NCBI RefSeq assembly: GCF_020379485.1
Contig: NC_063445.1
Span: forward strand, 55,763,422-55,827,421
Origin: Brassica napus
Lineage: Eukaryota > Streptophyta > Magnoliopsida > Brassicales > Brassicaceae
DNA: 64,000 bases
Reading direction: 5' to 3'
In this document: one piece after another, positions 35,571 to 47,790 of the stretch
How positions within the stretch are numbered: position 1 is the stretch's first letter
Layout of the letters: the number at the start of each line of letters is the position of its first letter
The notes under the pieces: model-generated
What the model was told of the DNA's origin: nothing
The model's input: only the letters and a program-made list of their open reading frames with translations
Database searches by the model: none
Program-made: the position numbers and the translations under genes

Positions 35571-38271
35571 ATGGATATTTTTACAAGTAAAAAATGGTTC
35601 CGGCAACATTCGAACTGGTACTTGTGTTCCAAGCAAACTTTGCGGCCAAAATTCAGATCACCGTTGGTGATTCTATGTCCAAAAGAGGGTGGTTGTCGTC
35701 TCTACAACCCAGAAAAAGACATGGTTTACGTGGCGAAGAGTGACCTTTCGGGGTATCAATTCCTAGGAAACTCACGTAAGTGGTTTTTTGTGGTAGATTC
35801 TAGATCTGATCTCTACATCATAGACGCCACGAGAGGATGCTACTCCCACGTCTAGAGACACTCAAAGGTGGCACTCATGTGATTAAGCGTATAATGGCCC
35901 TCACGAACTAATGAATTTTTGGTCGAGAAAAATTCTACACGGCCAGTTTGAAATTGGTTCGACCGGAACTAAAAATAAAAATCGACCCGGTAAACTAATG
36001 TCTCGACGGAACTGTTTTGTGGTCGAGTCTTAAATATTTTGGTCGAATTTTTATTAAGCTGGACGAGATTTTCCGAGGGCAAAACAAGAACCAAAGAGAA
36101 GGAACATTTGGTTAAAATTTTATTTAAAATTATCGACCAACTTCTAAATAGTTTTTGAACTAAGTTATGCCCTCCACCAGCCTACTTGTGCACTTATTCA
36201 GTCACATGTTATGCACATGCCTACTTGCCTAGCATTTTCAGTAGGCACATGACAATCACAATCTACCTGCTTGCCTTGTTTCTTAGGTTGTCATGTGACA
36301 AACACATGAAAGGGCTAGAGTTTCTTTAGGGTAAGGACATGACAGCAACTTATGCTGAGAGTGCTGAAGCAGCTGGTGAGCTGTCCACACTCAGCCTAAC
36401 TTTGTCCTAAGTGAAATCATCACCTAAAGCAAGCTCACTTCATATTTAACCCTTTCCAGCTGTTTTCCACGTCCTGAAATCTAAAGAAAAATCAAGAGAG
36501 TTTCAGAAATTTTAAGAGAGAAAGAAGAAGAGAAAACTGAAAAAAATTCAGAAACTAAAATCAAGAGAAAAAGTATGGTTGAATCTTTGGTAAAGTTCAT
36601 CCATCAGTTGTTTCAGTCTGTTATTGAGAGTAAGATCAGACGGTGAGACTTTTAAATAAAACCCTAGACCTAGTTCAGTTCAGATCATGATCAAACCCAC
36701 ATCTCTCTTTCTGTTCAGTTCAGCCGCAAGCTAACCTTGGAGAAGAGGATCAGCTGAGACCATCTAGTCCTTTGGTTCGTCTTGGTAAGCTTTGGTCTCC
36801 TTGCTTCAGTCAATATCTGATCAGAACAGTTCATGGCTATCTTAGATCTTGGTCGGATCAGTTGTATAAGTTGTGATACAGTTCAGTTATTGTTTAGTTT
36901 CAGTTTGAATCCATCTCTTAAAACATTTAGCTAAGCTGTTATGGATTGATTGGAGTTAAACCGAACTGAACTCAATCTGATATTGTCCTGAACTGTTGTT
37001 AACTGAATATAACTGAGCTGATCTGATCTTGTATGAGAAGAACCGAGCTTGAACTGAATTGATTTAAGTTGTTTAACGTTAACCGAATTGTCGGATTGTT
37101 GATGTTCTGAACCGAACCTTGCTCTGTTTTGATCAGCTAAGGTGTGGAGCTTTACTAGTCCAACTCTGTCCATTCAGTCTCTTGGTAAGCCACAATCAAG
37201 TGAGTCGGATGAGTTGTTGAGTTAATCATAGTAACCGATCAGAACCTTGTCCACTCTTAGGTCCATTCAGCTTTGTTCAAGAGGAACTCAAGTCTTGTTC
37301 AAGCCAGTTTCAAGACTGTTTTTTAGGTGAGTCTAGACAGATGATGAGATAGATCATGAATGAGTACATGATTGAGTTTAATTGTAATATCTTAATTAGA
37401 TAGTAAAGTCTTTGAATCCTTTAAGAAGTGTATGGTGTTTACTTAGTGAAAACACTTACACTTAAAGAATAATGAAAATGTTATAGTGAGGTTAATACTA
37501 ATCTTAATACTTGTTCTCAAGTAATAATCTTAATTATGAAATAATCTTGATTTAATTAAGAATTAACTTTAGATTAATTAAGAATTAATTTGGGACTAAT
37601 TGAAAATTAATTATGATTAATTTTGGATTAATTTTGAAACAATCGTAGAAGTGAAAATCATGTGAAGTCTTATTATATTCACTATCTTTAAAGTCTCCGC
37701 ATTATCGTGACTTGGTCCTGTAAAGGGAACAAGGTCATAAAAACACGATGATGGGGTAGCTTCCTAGAGACCGTATACTGCATGACGATGCAGTGTATCA
37801 TAAGTTTCCTATGTCGATATATCAATAGCTGATGAGAAAGCAATGAATGCATATAAAGCCATCTCAGCTGGCTATAAAATCGTTGTTACAACACCAGGAG
37901 AGGTTTTGTTTCTCTATACCAGAGCTTACGAGCCAGCCTCTGGAAAGCCTAGGATCTTTCGTCTGTACAAAAGGGATGCTAAAGATCTAGACCCGGGAAC
38001 CTTAGATACATGGCTTGTTAAGGTGGATTCTATAGGTGATGAGGCTTTGTTTTTTGATTTGGGTATCACCGTTCCTGCTGACCACACCCTTGGTATTGAG
38101 CCAAGCTCCATCTACTTCACCCGTAACGACCGCCGTTTCAGTCACACGAAACGTTTAACTACATGCATCGACGTATGTGTGTACAAACTTGCAACAAAGA
38201 CCATCAAACGCGTCCCCGGTCTCTCCTCCAACTTCAGACTCAAGGTTGCCATGTGGTTTCTCCCCTCTTGA
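35571..38271 (+). pseudogene. F-box/DUF295 pseudogene interrupted by a 1.9-kb insertion
   Basis: The 5' piece (35600-35880) reads NWYLCSKQTLRPKFRSPL, then YNPEKDMVYVAKSDLSGYQF and KWFFVVDSRSDLYIIDA. It lacks the start and most of the F-box seen in the intact homologue. Coding homology breaks at about 35890. It resumes at about 37828 and runs openly to the stop at 38271 through RIFRLYKRDAKDLDPGTLD, DLGITVPADHTLGIEPSSIY and the family ending WFLPS. The middle third (roughly 330 bp in copy 23709-24625) is missing as well, so insertion came with a deletion. Confidence 0.85.
35891..37827. mobile_element. Insertion of unknown class in the F-box pseudogene
   Basis: These 1.94 kb have no counterpart in the sister copy. 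They contain noncoding sequence with repeated GAACTGAA/CCGAACTGAAC-type motifs and an AATTAATTAAG-rich patch (37540-37640). The last 130 bp (GTCCTGTAAAGGGAACAAGG onwards) look like a retroelement leader or LTR edge. Terminal repeats and a clean target duplication were not identified, so the class is open. Confidence 0.45.
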
Positions 38272-39097
38272 TTGGTTTCTTGCGTTGTTATTTTCATTCA
38301 TGTGTTCAATCTTGCAACAAAGATACTAACCGCTTCCCCATGATGTCTCCCTTTGATGTATAATCTTTTGACACTGCTAAGTGTTTTAACTTTAAGCATC
38401 TTAAGACTTATGTTTCAAATTTCAATCACTTCAAGTAAGCTAGAGAGGCTGATTGTGGAAGAATCTCAATTCAAGATGATTGAAATGGAGCAGTAATTGT
38501 TGTTAGATTGAGATAAGATTTGGTATAAACGAAACTATGGGAATAGCATTGATGCAGAAGGAAAAGCCATGTTAATGCATATGCAGAATACTTGGAGCAT
38601 GGGGGTTTAAGAAGATATGTTTTGAAGGGAAACATTTTATTCTCTATCTCGAGTACATATTTTGGGTTATGTTTGTATTGATAGTTGTTAGAGTTACATT
38701 TGTATCAATGTTAATGCGATGGATTATTTTTTATAAAGGTGAATCTTAGTGGCAAGTATAATTGTTTTAGAGTAACCACACATCCTAGATTTACTTTTAC
38801 TTTCTTAAACTAGTTTTTAAAGCAATTTGGTCCCAATCCTAGAAAAACTCGAATAATTCGAAGGCTAAAGCTATTTGAGTTTAGTATGAGGTAAACAAAA
38901 ATACAATTTTTTTTTAACTGACAATGGTACATCTTCCAGCGCAGGATTGACAGCGAGGCATGGAGAACCATTTCTTCCATCTCTGTGGTTCCTCAAACTT
39001 ATTGGTAAAATGCGAAGAACAGGTAACTTGGGTGAGATGATTTTTAAAATGAGACAAAAATAGATTAAATGTTGAGACTAAACAGTTCTATTATAAA
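38272..39097. other. Spacer between F-box pseudogene and DUF26 cluster
   Basis: No gene or element boundary can be supported. The part just after 38272 resembles the F-box 3' flank at 24626. Confidence 0.4.
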
Positions 39098-40463
39098 TTA
39101 TCCATTTATATAGTCCCACAACAAATAAAATAGAGATAGAACAAAAGAAACATAAAAAGTGTATATCAATAATGACTGAAATTTATATACTAAAAATTGT
39201 TGCCCTCGGTGATAAAAACTCTTGGTTCCGTCCCTGAGTTGGGCTGGCGTCATACCCGGTAACGTTTTCTTATACGCTGCAATCAAACAATATGAGTATC
39301 AAAATATTACATCTGTAATTATAGCATCTACATGTAACAACTGAAGATATAGAAATAAAATTCTAAGAAAAAGACTTGTATATAAAGTCCACGTCAATCA
39401 AAATAACCAATGAAAATATTTTAACTACTAACATACGACATGGTGAGTAGTCTAATCTTAACCTATGCTGAATATGTATTCCACTGATTCAAGAGTAACT
39501 ACATCATATAACCTATGCTGAATATGTGTACCACTGATTCAAGCGTATCTACATCATATAAGCGATAACTCTTACCTTAACTAACATTAAATTTGATTGA
39601 TACTAATCAAGGTAACATAATATCAATTTGATTCAAGTAGAAAAGCAAGGCATTACCGTGGCCAGTGGCTCCACGCGACCAGTAACGCACGTAACACTTG
39701 GCTAAGTGCACTTCACCCCAAGCAGTTATTCCACACAACGACTTCAGCTGTTTGTTCGCTTCCTTCAAACAGTCGTTACAGTCACTCGCACTAAGATCTC
39801 CAGTACACTGAGCCACAGCTTGCGCTCCCTCTTGATGTTAGGAGTTTTCAAGGCTCCTAAGACAAATGCTGTAGTTTAAATGATTGTCGAACCAGTTCTG
39901 AGAGATATCAAAGCACCGAGAATGCAAGTAATCACTTAATCTAAGTGCAACCAATGATTTAGATGGGGTTTTAAACTATGACTAATTAAAAGAAATAACT
40001 AAATGATACTTTCTTAACTATTGGAAAAGAGAACTCATGGATATAGGGATTAGACCTCGGGTGATCAAGTTTCGAACTAAAGATGGCAAACGATCAATCA
40101 ATCTATTAACCTTAAGCTTGGACACAATCCTAAACAAACTCTATGTCTAGATGAATGTTCATTTACTTAACACAATTCAAACATCAAATGTCTTTGGTTG
40201 AATAATATGAAAGCAATCATAACTAGCAAGTCCAATGGCTATCTTAGTACCTCTAACAACAAATGTCTTTGGCAAAGTATGCTAAAAGCTAAGAAGAGCT
40301 GTCTCGGGCATTTCCTCGAACACCTTTCGGGGGGAAATGCCTAAGGATCAACTACTGAGTGGCCAACTCAGAAGATGCATTATACTCACTCAACTAGCAA
40401 GGAAATATGAATGATCTACACTAAAACATCCTAGTTCTAACCTAATCACCCTCAATCTCCCTA

Positions 40464-43028
40464 CACTACAAGAAAACACGCCGAATTCCGACGGAGGTTC
40501 CGACGGATTAAAATTCGTCGGACGTTTGTGACGGATTTCCGACCAATTTCCGACGAAAACAAAAAATTTGAAGTCGTCGGAATTCCGTCGGCCATTTCCG
40601 ACGAATTTCAGAGGAAAAATGGCTCGTCGGAATATTCCGACGACTTTTCGACGACATTCTGATAAAACATATAACCGTTGTAGTCGTCGGAAATTCGTCG
40701 GAATATACCGACGAACTTCCGACGACATTCCGATTGAGAGATATAAATGTTACCGTCGTCGGTATTCCGTCGGAATTTTCTGACGAATTTCCGACGAACC
40801 ATGTTTCCGTCGGAAATCCCTCGCAAAATACCGACGACATAGCGACGACAAAGGGTTCCATTGAAGTTTGGAAATGTCCTCGGTAATTCGTCAGAATTTA
40901 CCGACGACATTCCGACGAACTAGACAAGTTCGTCGGAATGTCGTCGGTATATTCCGACGAATTACCGAGGACATGTGTTTCTAAAAAATTTCAAACATAA
41001 AAATCTATAAATTTAGATGCCAAAACTATGAAAATAACACATAATAAGTGTTTAGTATAGAATTAGATCACAACCGTTCAAATATAACAACTCATTAAAA
41101 TATTTATGTATGCATATCATTGTTTTCATAACATCTCATCTTAACACTCATATACTTATACAATCATATTCATCTAATCTTACACTACAAAAAATGTTGT
41201 TGTGTAAAATCGTGTTATAAAAACATTTTTATTGTTAAATCTTTATGCAAATACTATATATATTATCAAAGATTTGGATTTTGCATTTAGAAACTTGTAA
41301 TCAACCCCTAAACACTAAGTCGTCGGAATTCGGTCAGAAAAAGTCGTCAGTATTCCGTCGGAATCTACTGACGGACACCAATTCCGTCGGAATTTCAATT
41401 TACCCGGGAAAACCAAACCGCGTGAAAATTTTCGCGAACCGCCAATTGGTATATATTTAATTATCCCGACGGAATACTGACGAACCTGTGTCCGTCGGAA
41501 ACATTAAATATAATTACCCTTCTTCTTCCTTCTTCGTTATTTCCGCCTCCGCCTCTCTCTCAATCCTCTCCGCGATTTCTCTCCCTTTCACGGCGATTCC
41601 GACCATTCTCGAGCTCCTATCACCGGCGAATCCTCTTCTCACCCTCATATCTCTTCCCCAAACCCCAAATCATGTAAGAATCATCCCAACCTTGTTTTAT
41701 CTCATTTTTTTAGGGTTTTGGAAGTTAGATCTCGGATTTTAGGTTGTTTGATTGAAAATTTTAGGATTGAATGGATAGTTTAGGATATATAAGTTAGGAT
41801 TGTTGTTTGGATTGTTGTTTTAGTTTTTCTTGGAATTATTTTGTGTGTTTGTTAAAATTCAAAACGTTTTACTATTTCTAAAACGTTTTTTTTATTTTTA
41901 AAAACGTTTTTCAAGTTTCCAGTAATAAACTATGTATAATAAAATGTTTTTTAAAAATTTTAAAAATATTTAACAACATTTTTCTATATTTATAAAAATT
42001 TTATAATTTTGTATACATATATATATATATATATATATAAATCATGTATAATAAAAAATTTTAAAATTTTTATAATTTTTTATAAGTTTCCTGTAATAAA
42101 CTATGTATAAAAAAGGTTTAATAGTTTTTTTTAAAACGTTTATAAAACCTTTTGTAAATATATAAATGAAAACATTAAAAATAGAAATGATTTGAAAAGA
42201 TTTTTGATGTATTAATTTTTTTTTTAGGTCTGAGGATGTACCCCGCCCCGCAGCCCGTCTTCGACGTAGTTTGGTGAGCAGTTCCCGTGCATCGGGATCG
42301 TCTCACGAACAAAACTCGGTTCCCGCATATATTCCCGCTCCAGAAGAAGTTCAGCGCCGAGATAATGCAGAAGCTAGATCGTTTGATGTCTTCGAGTTCT
42401 TAGTTTTTTCTGCTTTTTAAAACTTTCTGAATGTTTTTTTTCTATTTCGGTTTGTATGAATTTTTAACTTTCTGAATGTTTTTTTTTCTATTTCGGTTTG
42501 TATGAATTTAAATTCTATAATATTATTAGTTTTAAATTTCAGATTTTATTTATTTATTAATTAACTTTTAATATAAAAAAATATATAAAAATGCAAAATT
42601 AATTCGTATTTAAAATTGATATATTCCGACGAATTGAGGGCGTCGGAATATACCGACGAACGAAGTCGTCGGAAAATACCGACGGAGAAGGTTCCTCGGA
42701 AAATTCCGACGAACCATAGTCCGTCGGTATTTTCCGAGGACTCGGTTCGTCGGTATAGTCCGAGGAATGTGCTCCTTCGGTATATAGTTTTTCCGATGAA
42801 CTCTGGTCTCGTGTGTCCGCATCGGAATATCGTCGGAAGTTCGTCAGAATGACGTTTCTCGGTATTCGTCAGAAAGTCGTCGGAAGGTCTGACGAAATTC
42901 CGACGAATCTTTTTTTTCCGACGAAATTATACCGACGGACTGGTTCGTCAGAAATTCGTCAAGATCGGTCTATTCCGACGAATTTCTGACGATTTCGGCC
43001 ATCAGAATCCCCCTGTTTTCTTGTAGTG
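40464..43028. mobile_element. Non-autonomous CACTA (En/Spm) transposon, 2565 bp
   Basis: It begins CACTACAAGAAAAC and ends GTTTTCTTGTAGTG, with 3-bp target duplication CTA (40461-40463 and 43029-43031). Both subterminal regions (40484-40975 and 42625-43010) are dense in TTCCGACGAA/TTCGTCGG motifs, the presumed transposase-binding repeats. The interior keeps a GC-richer leader (41520-41680) and a short stretch reading NSVPAYIPAPEEVQRRDN (about 42311-42365) that seems to be the start of the parent ORF. Transposase is absent. Open frames within the repeats are by-products of the motif. Confidence 0.93.
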
Positions 43029-43337
43029 CTATCCCATGAATTCAAAAGGTGATTACTCACTAATCTCCATGATTCCTCTTAAACCCATGTTGGATTTCAG
43101 ATTAATCATGTAGAGAAACACAGGAAATAGATAAGAACACAGAATTCTCAATAATAAACTGATCAATTGATTCAAAGAGATGACTTTCCAAAGGTTTTTG
43201 GTGGTTTTTCTAAGAACAAAGATGATCCCCCTCTTGGTGGCTCCTAGAGTATTAAAACATAGGTTTAGAAAATAAAAACGTGCATAATGAAATGACCAAA
43301 AGGCCCTTGAGAAATCACAAATTCGAGTAGAAATAAA

Positions 43338-43665
43338 ACGCGCAGCGACCTCAGCCCGTCGCTCCGACAAGTCGCTCCAGGCTTCGGGAGCGACCTCGCT
43401 GTGTCGCTGCGAGAGGTCGCTCCGGGCTCGTTCTCGCGTCTCCGGGTGATGAAACCGCGAGCGACTTCTCCCTGTCGCTCCCATAACGTCGCTCCCAGCT
43501 GGAGCGACCTCGCTGTGTCGCTCCGAGAGGTCGCTCCGGGCTTGTTCTCGCATCTCCGAGTGATGAAACCGCGAGCGACTTCTCCCTGTCGCTCTGGTTA
43601 GGTCGCTCCAGTAGGGTGATCAGAGCGACCTCGCTGTGTCGCTCCGGACTGGTCGCTCCCATGCC
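43338..43665. repeat. GC-rich imperfect repeats inside the LTR
   Basis: Variants of GCGACCTCGCTGTGTCGCT and GAGCGACTTCTCCCTGTCGC recur about ten times. There is also a larger period of roughly 125 bp (GTCGCTCCGGGC, TTCTCGC, CTCCG, GTGATGAAACCGCGAGCGAC occurs twice). The region contrasts sharply in base composition with its surroundings. Confidence 0.8.
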
Positions 43666-44444
43666 TTGCTCGCCCAATGACCATTCTAAACACTCCTTTT
43701 TGAGCTCCAAATGCCTCCAAGTGTCTCCAAGAACTCCATGTGGTACTCCAATACCTGATAAGGACTCATGTATGCAAAATGCAACCTAAACATGGCTAAA
43801 TCCTAATCTATATGATCAAAATACACATGGATGAATGGATAAAACAATAGAAATATGCAAGATATCACCTCTCCTATTGAAGCTCTGTAAGGTACGCTAT
43901 CGGCGTCCACTACGAAACTCACCATCTTACTGGTCTTAGTCAACTCGTCCGGGCTATACCCCCACGGTGTCCCGCATATCCTAGCCAGCAACGTCTTATT
44001 CGCCACGCCTAGGAACTTAGTGTTCTTATACTCCACGAAACAACCTTCAAGCAGCAACGCGCCGCCGGACGCGCCCCCGCAGAGACTTTGTAGTATGCGA
44101 GCAGCTTGCGCGACGCATCTAGCGCAATCATCGGAACGTGTGGAGAGGTCGCTGCGGCAGTGGTGCATCCCGTGGACGGTTTTGCCGTAGGTTCCGACAG
44201 TGAAATGGTCGTATGTAAAGATATTAGCTGAGTTTACGAGCGAGGTGAGTAGCGAGTTGACATTTGAGTCGTAAGATGATCCGGGAAGGTACTTGGAGCA
44301 AAAAGACGATCCTCGAAAGTAGTTTGGTTGCGTACAATGGTGGTAGTAAAGAAAAGTATTGTCGGAAGGAGATGAGAAGTTTCTGATAAGAGATGCGGCT
44401 GCGATGACGACGGAGATGGCAATAATTGTGTTTATCGGTGACAT

Positions 44445-45489
44445 GACGTTCTCTTTCGCTAATGTGCTGCTTTCGAGTGTTTTAGAAAATATTTAAGTAA
44501 TTATGAGATAATGGCAAGCAACTCGTTATTCTTTGGTGGCTTTTCTATATAAGTAAATAAATAATTTTCAGAAAATTATTAAATTACATGACATCTCACC
44601 AACTTACACGATTATGAAAGTGTTTCAACTACAAAAGTAGTCATCGGAACTAAAAAAATAATAATCAAATTAAAATATCAAGTTTCTGATTTAATAAAAG
44701 GTTAGAGAGGTGATGCTAATGGAGGAAGGATCGAAATGGAGATGGATATTGTTCTACCAAAAGTACAACAACGTTATGAATGCAACTTAAAAAACTATAA
44801 TAATTACTTTAAATGAAAATTGAGAGAAGTAGTATTACATCACTTACAAAATTGACATAAATGTTAATATCATTTCATAGAATTGATATATATTGATATC
44901 ATTTAAATAATTGATGCAAATAGTTGTCATTTTTGCATCAATTATTAACAAAATGATGCAAATTATTTGTATCATCACTTTCAGAGTCATTTAAATAAGT
45001 GATGCAAATTTATTTTACATCATTTAACACTGATGCAAATATTTAAAATAACTGATGTTAAACAATCATTTTTTTTAGTGTGAGTATATAAATAAATGGG
45101 CTGTTTAAAAGTTAAAGAATTAATGCTTTTGAAATTATTAGAGGGTTAAAGTGTGCTGGGAGAAAATTAAACTTTAAAATAAATTAAAACCACAACAGCT
45201 TTAAAAGATTAAACTCTAATCATGGTTTTTAGTTTGGCAATAGGACAACAATAAAAGCTGTGAATTACATTCAACTCCTCTTGTTGTAGACTTGTAGTAT
45301 GTCATATGGAAGAGTTCCCTTTGGAGATTTGGAAATAGACAAGTATAAACATTCTTTTATAAATAATTTAGGATGGTTAGTTTAGTTTTTCTTTCAAAAC
45401 TTAAAATATTTACAAAACTGGTCTTTTAAAGATAAATTAGAAAGTGATATCAAATTTGTGAAAAAATTTCCAAATTTTAATTTAAATAT
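44445..45489. other. Spacer with TGATGCAAAT-type short repeats
   Basis: 44650-44790 resembles the 3' UTR-like segment repeated upstream of other DUF26 genes (48304-48473, 57000-57180). 44840-45070 holds several copies of GATGCAAAT and its complement. No gene is seen. Confidence 0.4.
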
Positions 45490-45610
45490 TTAACGTTATG
45501 AATTATCTAATCTTTCTTCAAATAGCCATGTTCGCATTGTAAAGATCTTATTCGACATAAGCTTTCATAACATCAAAGCCGAGATCATTCACACGGTTGC
45601 TCATAATACG
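45490..45610 (-). pseudogene. Relic of an unidentified last exon (copy 1)
   Basis: The minus strand reads MSNRVNDLGFDVMKAYVE then a stop. It matches LSNRVNDLCFDRPEAYAEV at 57217-57360. It is diverged and shortened. The gene family was not recognised. Confidence 0.5.
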
Positions 45611-45814
45611 AATATGCAAAAAAAAAAATAGCATATCTTAACTTAATATGGATAGGATGTATAAGTTATTTTCTTAATTATCCATTTGATCCAAACTTTT
45701 CTATATAAACTCACATATTAACTAATTAAAACAGCTCAAAGATAAATCACTAGTTGAAATAAAATTTTGAGAATAATAGTAAGAATTTTTCGTCAATTCT
45801 GCTCAGTTTTATAT

Positions 45815-47083
45815 TCACGAGAGAAAAAGATCATACACTATTTTTAACATAACAATAGCAAAAAAATACAAAACGTAGGTCAATAGTGATTTAAGTTTAG
45901 ATAGTACATATGATGTCTTCTGATAAAAGAGGTTCCTTTGGGTGGCCACGTGCTTAGCCCGTATCCCTTTCTTAAACTCTACATTGAAAAAACATTTATC
46001 ATATATAAATCTTTTAACTAAATTATATATTAGAAGAAACTCATGCATAAGAGAGAATGTTGAATAAGTTAGACTGTGGTTACCATTTTTAGACAAAATA
46101 TTACATGTGAAAAAAAATTTATACTTTCACATGTAAATTTTTTTTACCAATCAAAGATATTTTAATTCATTTTTATTTACTTTAGTAACTTTAGTCACTG
46201 TGATTCCCCCATTTTCTCTCTTTCACTCCCACCTTTTATGCTTCTTCCTTTTTTATAGAAATTACCAGCACAGGCTCACAGCTTTATAATCATTCTATGA
46301 CTTTCTCTTATTATTTCCAAAATTAATATTCGACCTTTAAAAAAGAAACCAAACAGAGAAGGCTTTATAGTTACCTTGGCCGATGGATCCACTTGACGAG
46401 TAACCAACGTAGCACTTGGCTAAGTAAACGTCACTCCAAGTGCTTGTTCCGCAAAACGGTTGAAGTTTCAGCCGTTGGATCGCTTCCATCAAACAGTCTT
46501 GACAATCCGTTGCACTGAGATCTCCGGTGCACTGCGCTACAGCTTGCGCTTTCCCTGACCTCTCCACTCTGTAGGACGTACCACTACTTGCAACCACGTC
46601 CACCAACACCTTAGCCTGAGTCAACTCGTCCGACTTATACTTATACCCAGCCGGTTTTCCGCAACTCATAACCATAGCCGTCGTATCCGCCACTCCAAAG
46701 AACATAACGTTATCGTACTTCACTAAGCAGCCTTCGAGCTGTAAAGCGCAGCCGCTCTCACCAAAGCTGTCACTTCGGAGCAGGCTAACAGCTTGCGTGA
46801 CACAACTAACGCACTCATTGGAGGAGAGATCACCCCGGCACTGGTGTAGCCCGTAGTTTCCGTTGACGGTGAGGTTGTTGTATGAGTAGATAGAAGCTGA
46901 GTTTACGAACATGTTGAGTAGCGAGTCGACATTTGACCTGGAAGACGATCCTGGAAAGTACTTTGGTGGAGAGCAGTAGTGGTAGTAGACTAACGGCTCT
47001 ACGGTGGGAAATGCAAAATTTGTGAGAAGATATACGGCTGCGATGACGACGGAGATCGAGATAATTGCTATTGTCGCTGACAT
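45815..47083 (-). CDS. DUF26 cysteine-rich repeat protein B with C-terminal membrane segment
   Basis: Exon 1 47083-46375 and exon 2 45978-45815 join to 290 aa. The ATG at 47083 (MSATIAIISISVVIAAVYLL) is preferred over an upstream GTG. The N-terminal hydrophobic stretch is a signal peptide or anchor. Domain 1 holds CRGDLSSNECVSC and domain 2 CTGDLSATDCQDC, both C-x8-C-x2-C. Exon 2 adds FKKGIRAKHVATQRN and a membrane segment (LLTYVLYFFAIVMLKIVYDL). Two DUF26 domains plus a C-terminal membrane span resemble plasmodesmata-located proteins, but with only a few residues after the span. Likely secretory pathway or plasma membrane. Paralogue of gene C, about 80 percent alike by eye. Confidence 0.85.
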
Positions 47084-47168
47084 GATCACTTTCGCCGATG
47101 TGTTACCTTTTGGCCTTTGGGTGTATATGTCTGTATCACAAAATATGAGTATGTATGCATGAGAAAGG

Positions 47169-47790
47169 GGCAGGCAATTCTATATGCTCAGTGCGTTGAG
47201 ACATATATCCTTAGTGAAGTCTTTGCAATACGTTATTCGGTTACATAAAATATATGAAAAATTGATAAAGTGGCAGGCATCTCTTTATGTTCGGTGCGTT
47301 AATATATGCATATACATATATCATTATGAAGCATTTGCAATACGTTATTAGGTTATAATATATAAAATATTCTTAGCATTCGTACCAGAAAAGGTTATAC
47401 AAATATATGAAAACATGATAAAGTGGCAGGCATCTCTTTATGCTCGGTGAATTAATATATGCATTAGACATTTATCATTATGAAGCATTTGCATAACTTT
47501 ATATGGCTATATAAAATATAACATTCGTACCAAGGAAAGGTTATAAAAACATATGAAAACTTGATAAAAGTGGCAGGCATCTCTTTATGCTCAGTGTGTA
47601 TAATATATGTCAATGAAAGAAACATTAGCAATCGATTATTAATTCATAAAATATATGAAACACATAAATACATCATTATATAACTGGTAGGCAGCTCCTT
47701 ATGCTCGGTATATCATTATGAAAACATTCGCAACAGAGTTTTAGATTGTATAAAATATATGGAAACTGCTTAATTAATCTAACTAGTTGG
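47169..47790. repeat. Imperfect tandem array upstream of DUF26 gene B
   Basis: Five units begin GGCAGGCA(t/a)(c/t)TC or similar at 47169, 47272, 47425, 47572 and 47686, with lengths of 103-153 bp. Each carries ctttatgctcggtg, catttgcaa and ataaaatatatgaaa. One related unit lies upstream of gene C at about 54190-54300. Confidence 0.75.

Larger units (their letters stand above)
39833..43867 (-). mobile_element. Solo LTR (about 1.47 kb) containing a nested CACTA element
   Basis: The outer element starts TGATGTTAGG and ends GATATCA on the plus strand, with the TG...CA ends of LTRs. It is flanked by a 5-bp duplication CCTCT (39828-39832 and 43868-43872), as expected for an LTR retrotransposon. 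Without the CACTA insert and its extra 3 bp it is 1467 bp. No second LTR, primer-binding site or coding region is visible, so a solo LTR from recombination fits best. Orientation is uncertain. Confidence 0.75.
39098..44444 (-). pseudogene. DUF26 cysteine-rich repeat gene A, split by a solo LTR
   Basis: The coding parts are 44444-43868, 39827-39657 and exon 2 at 39276-39098; with the insertion and one target copy removed they form a clean 308-aa frame. The N-terminus is a hydrophobic segment (MSPINTIIAISVV). Domain 1 has CRSDLSTRSDDCARC, in which the usual C-x8-C-x2-C spacing is widened to x10; domain 2 has CTGDLSASDCNDC. Exon 2 encodes a short linker and a membrane segment (LLIYTFYVSFVLSLFYLL). 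DUF26 (Gnk2-like) proteins act in the apoplast or plasmodesmata. The 4-kb insertion lies between SIGE and GAQAVAQ. It is labelled a pseudogene, but the frame could survive if the LTR is spliced out. Confidence 0.75.

Noticed and set aside
40390..42852. Many open frames rich in R, S, T and F inside the CACTA region
   Set aside because: They arise from the TTCCGACGAA-type subterminal repeats read in several frames and have no independent homology.
43338..43665. Regular GC-rich repeats considered as a CRISPR-like array
   Set aside because: Spacing is irregular, the repeats are imperfect, and the context is a plant LTR.
43053..43710. Arginine/serine-rich frames of 119-166 codons on the minus strand
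   Set aside because: They are translations of the GC-rich repeats and LTR edge, with no start context or domain.
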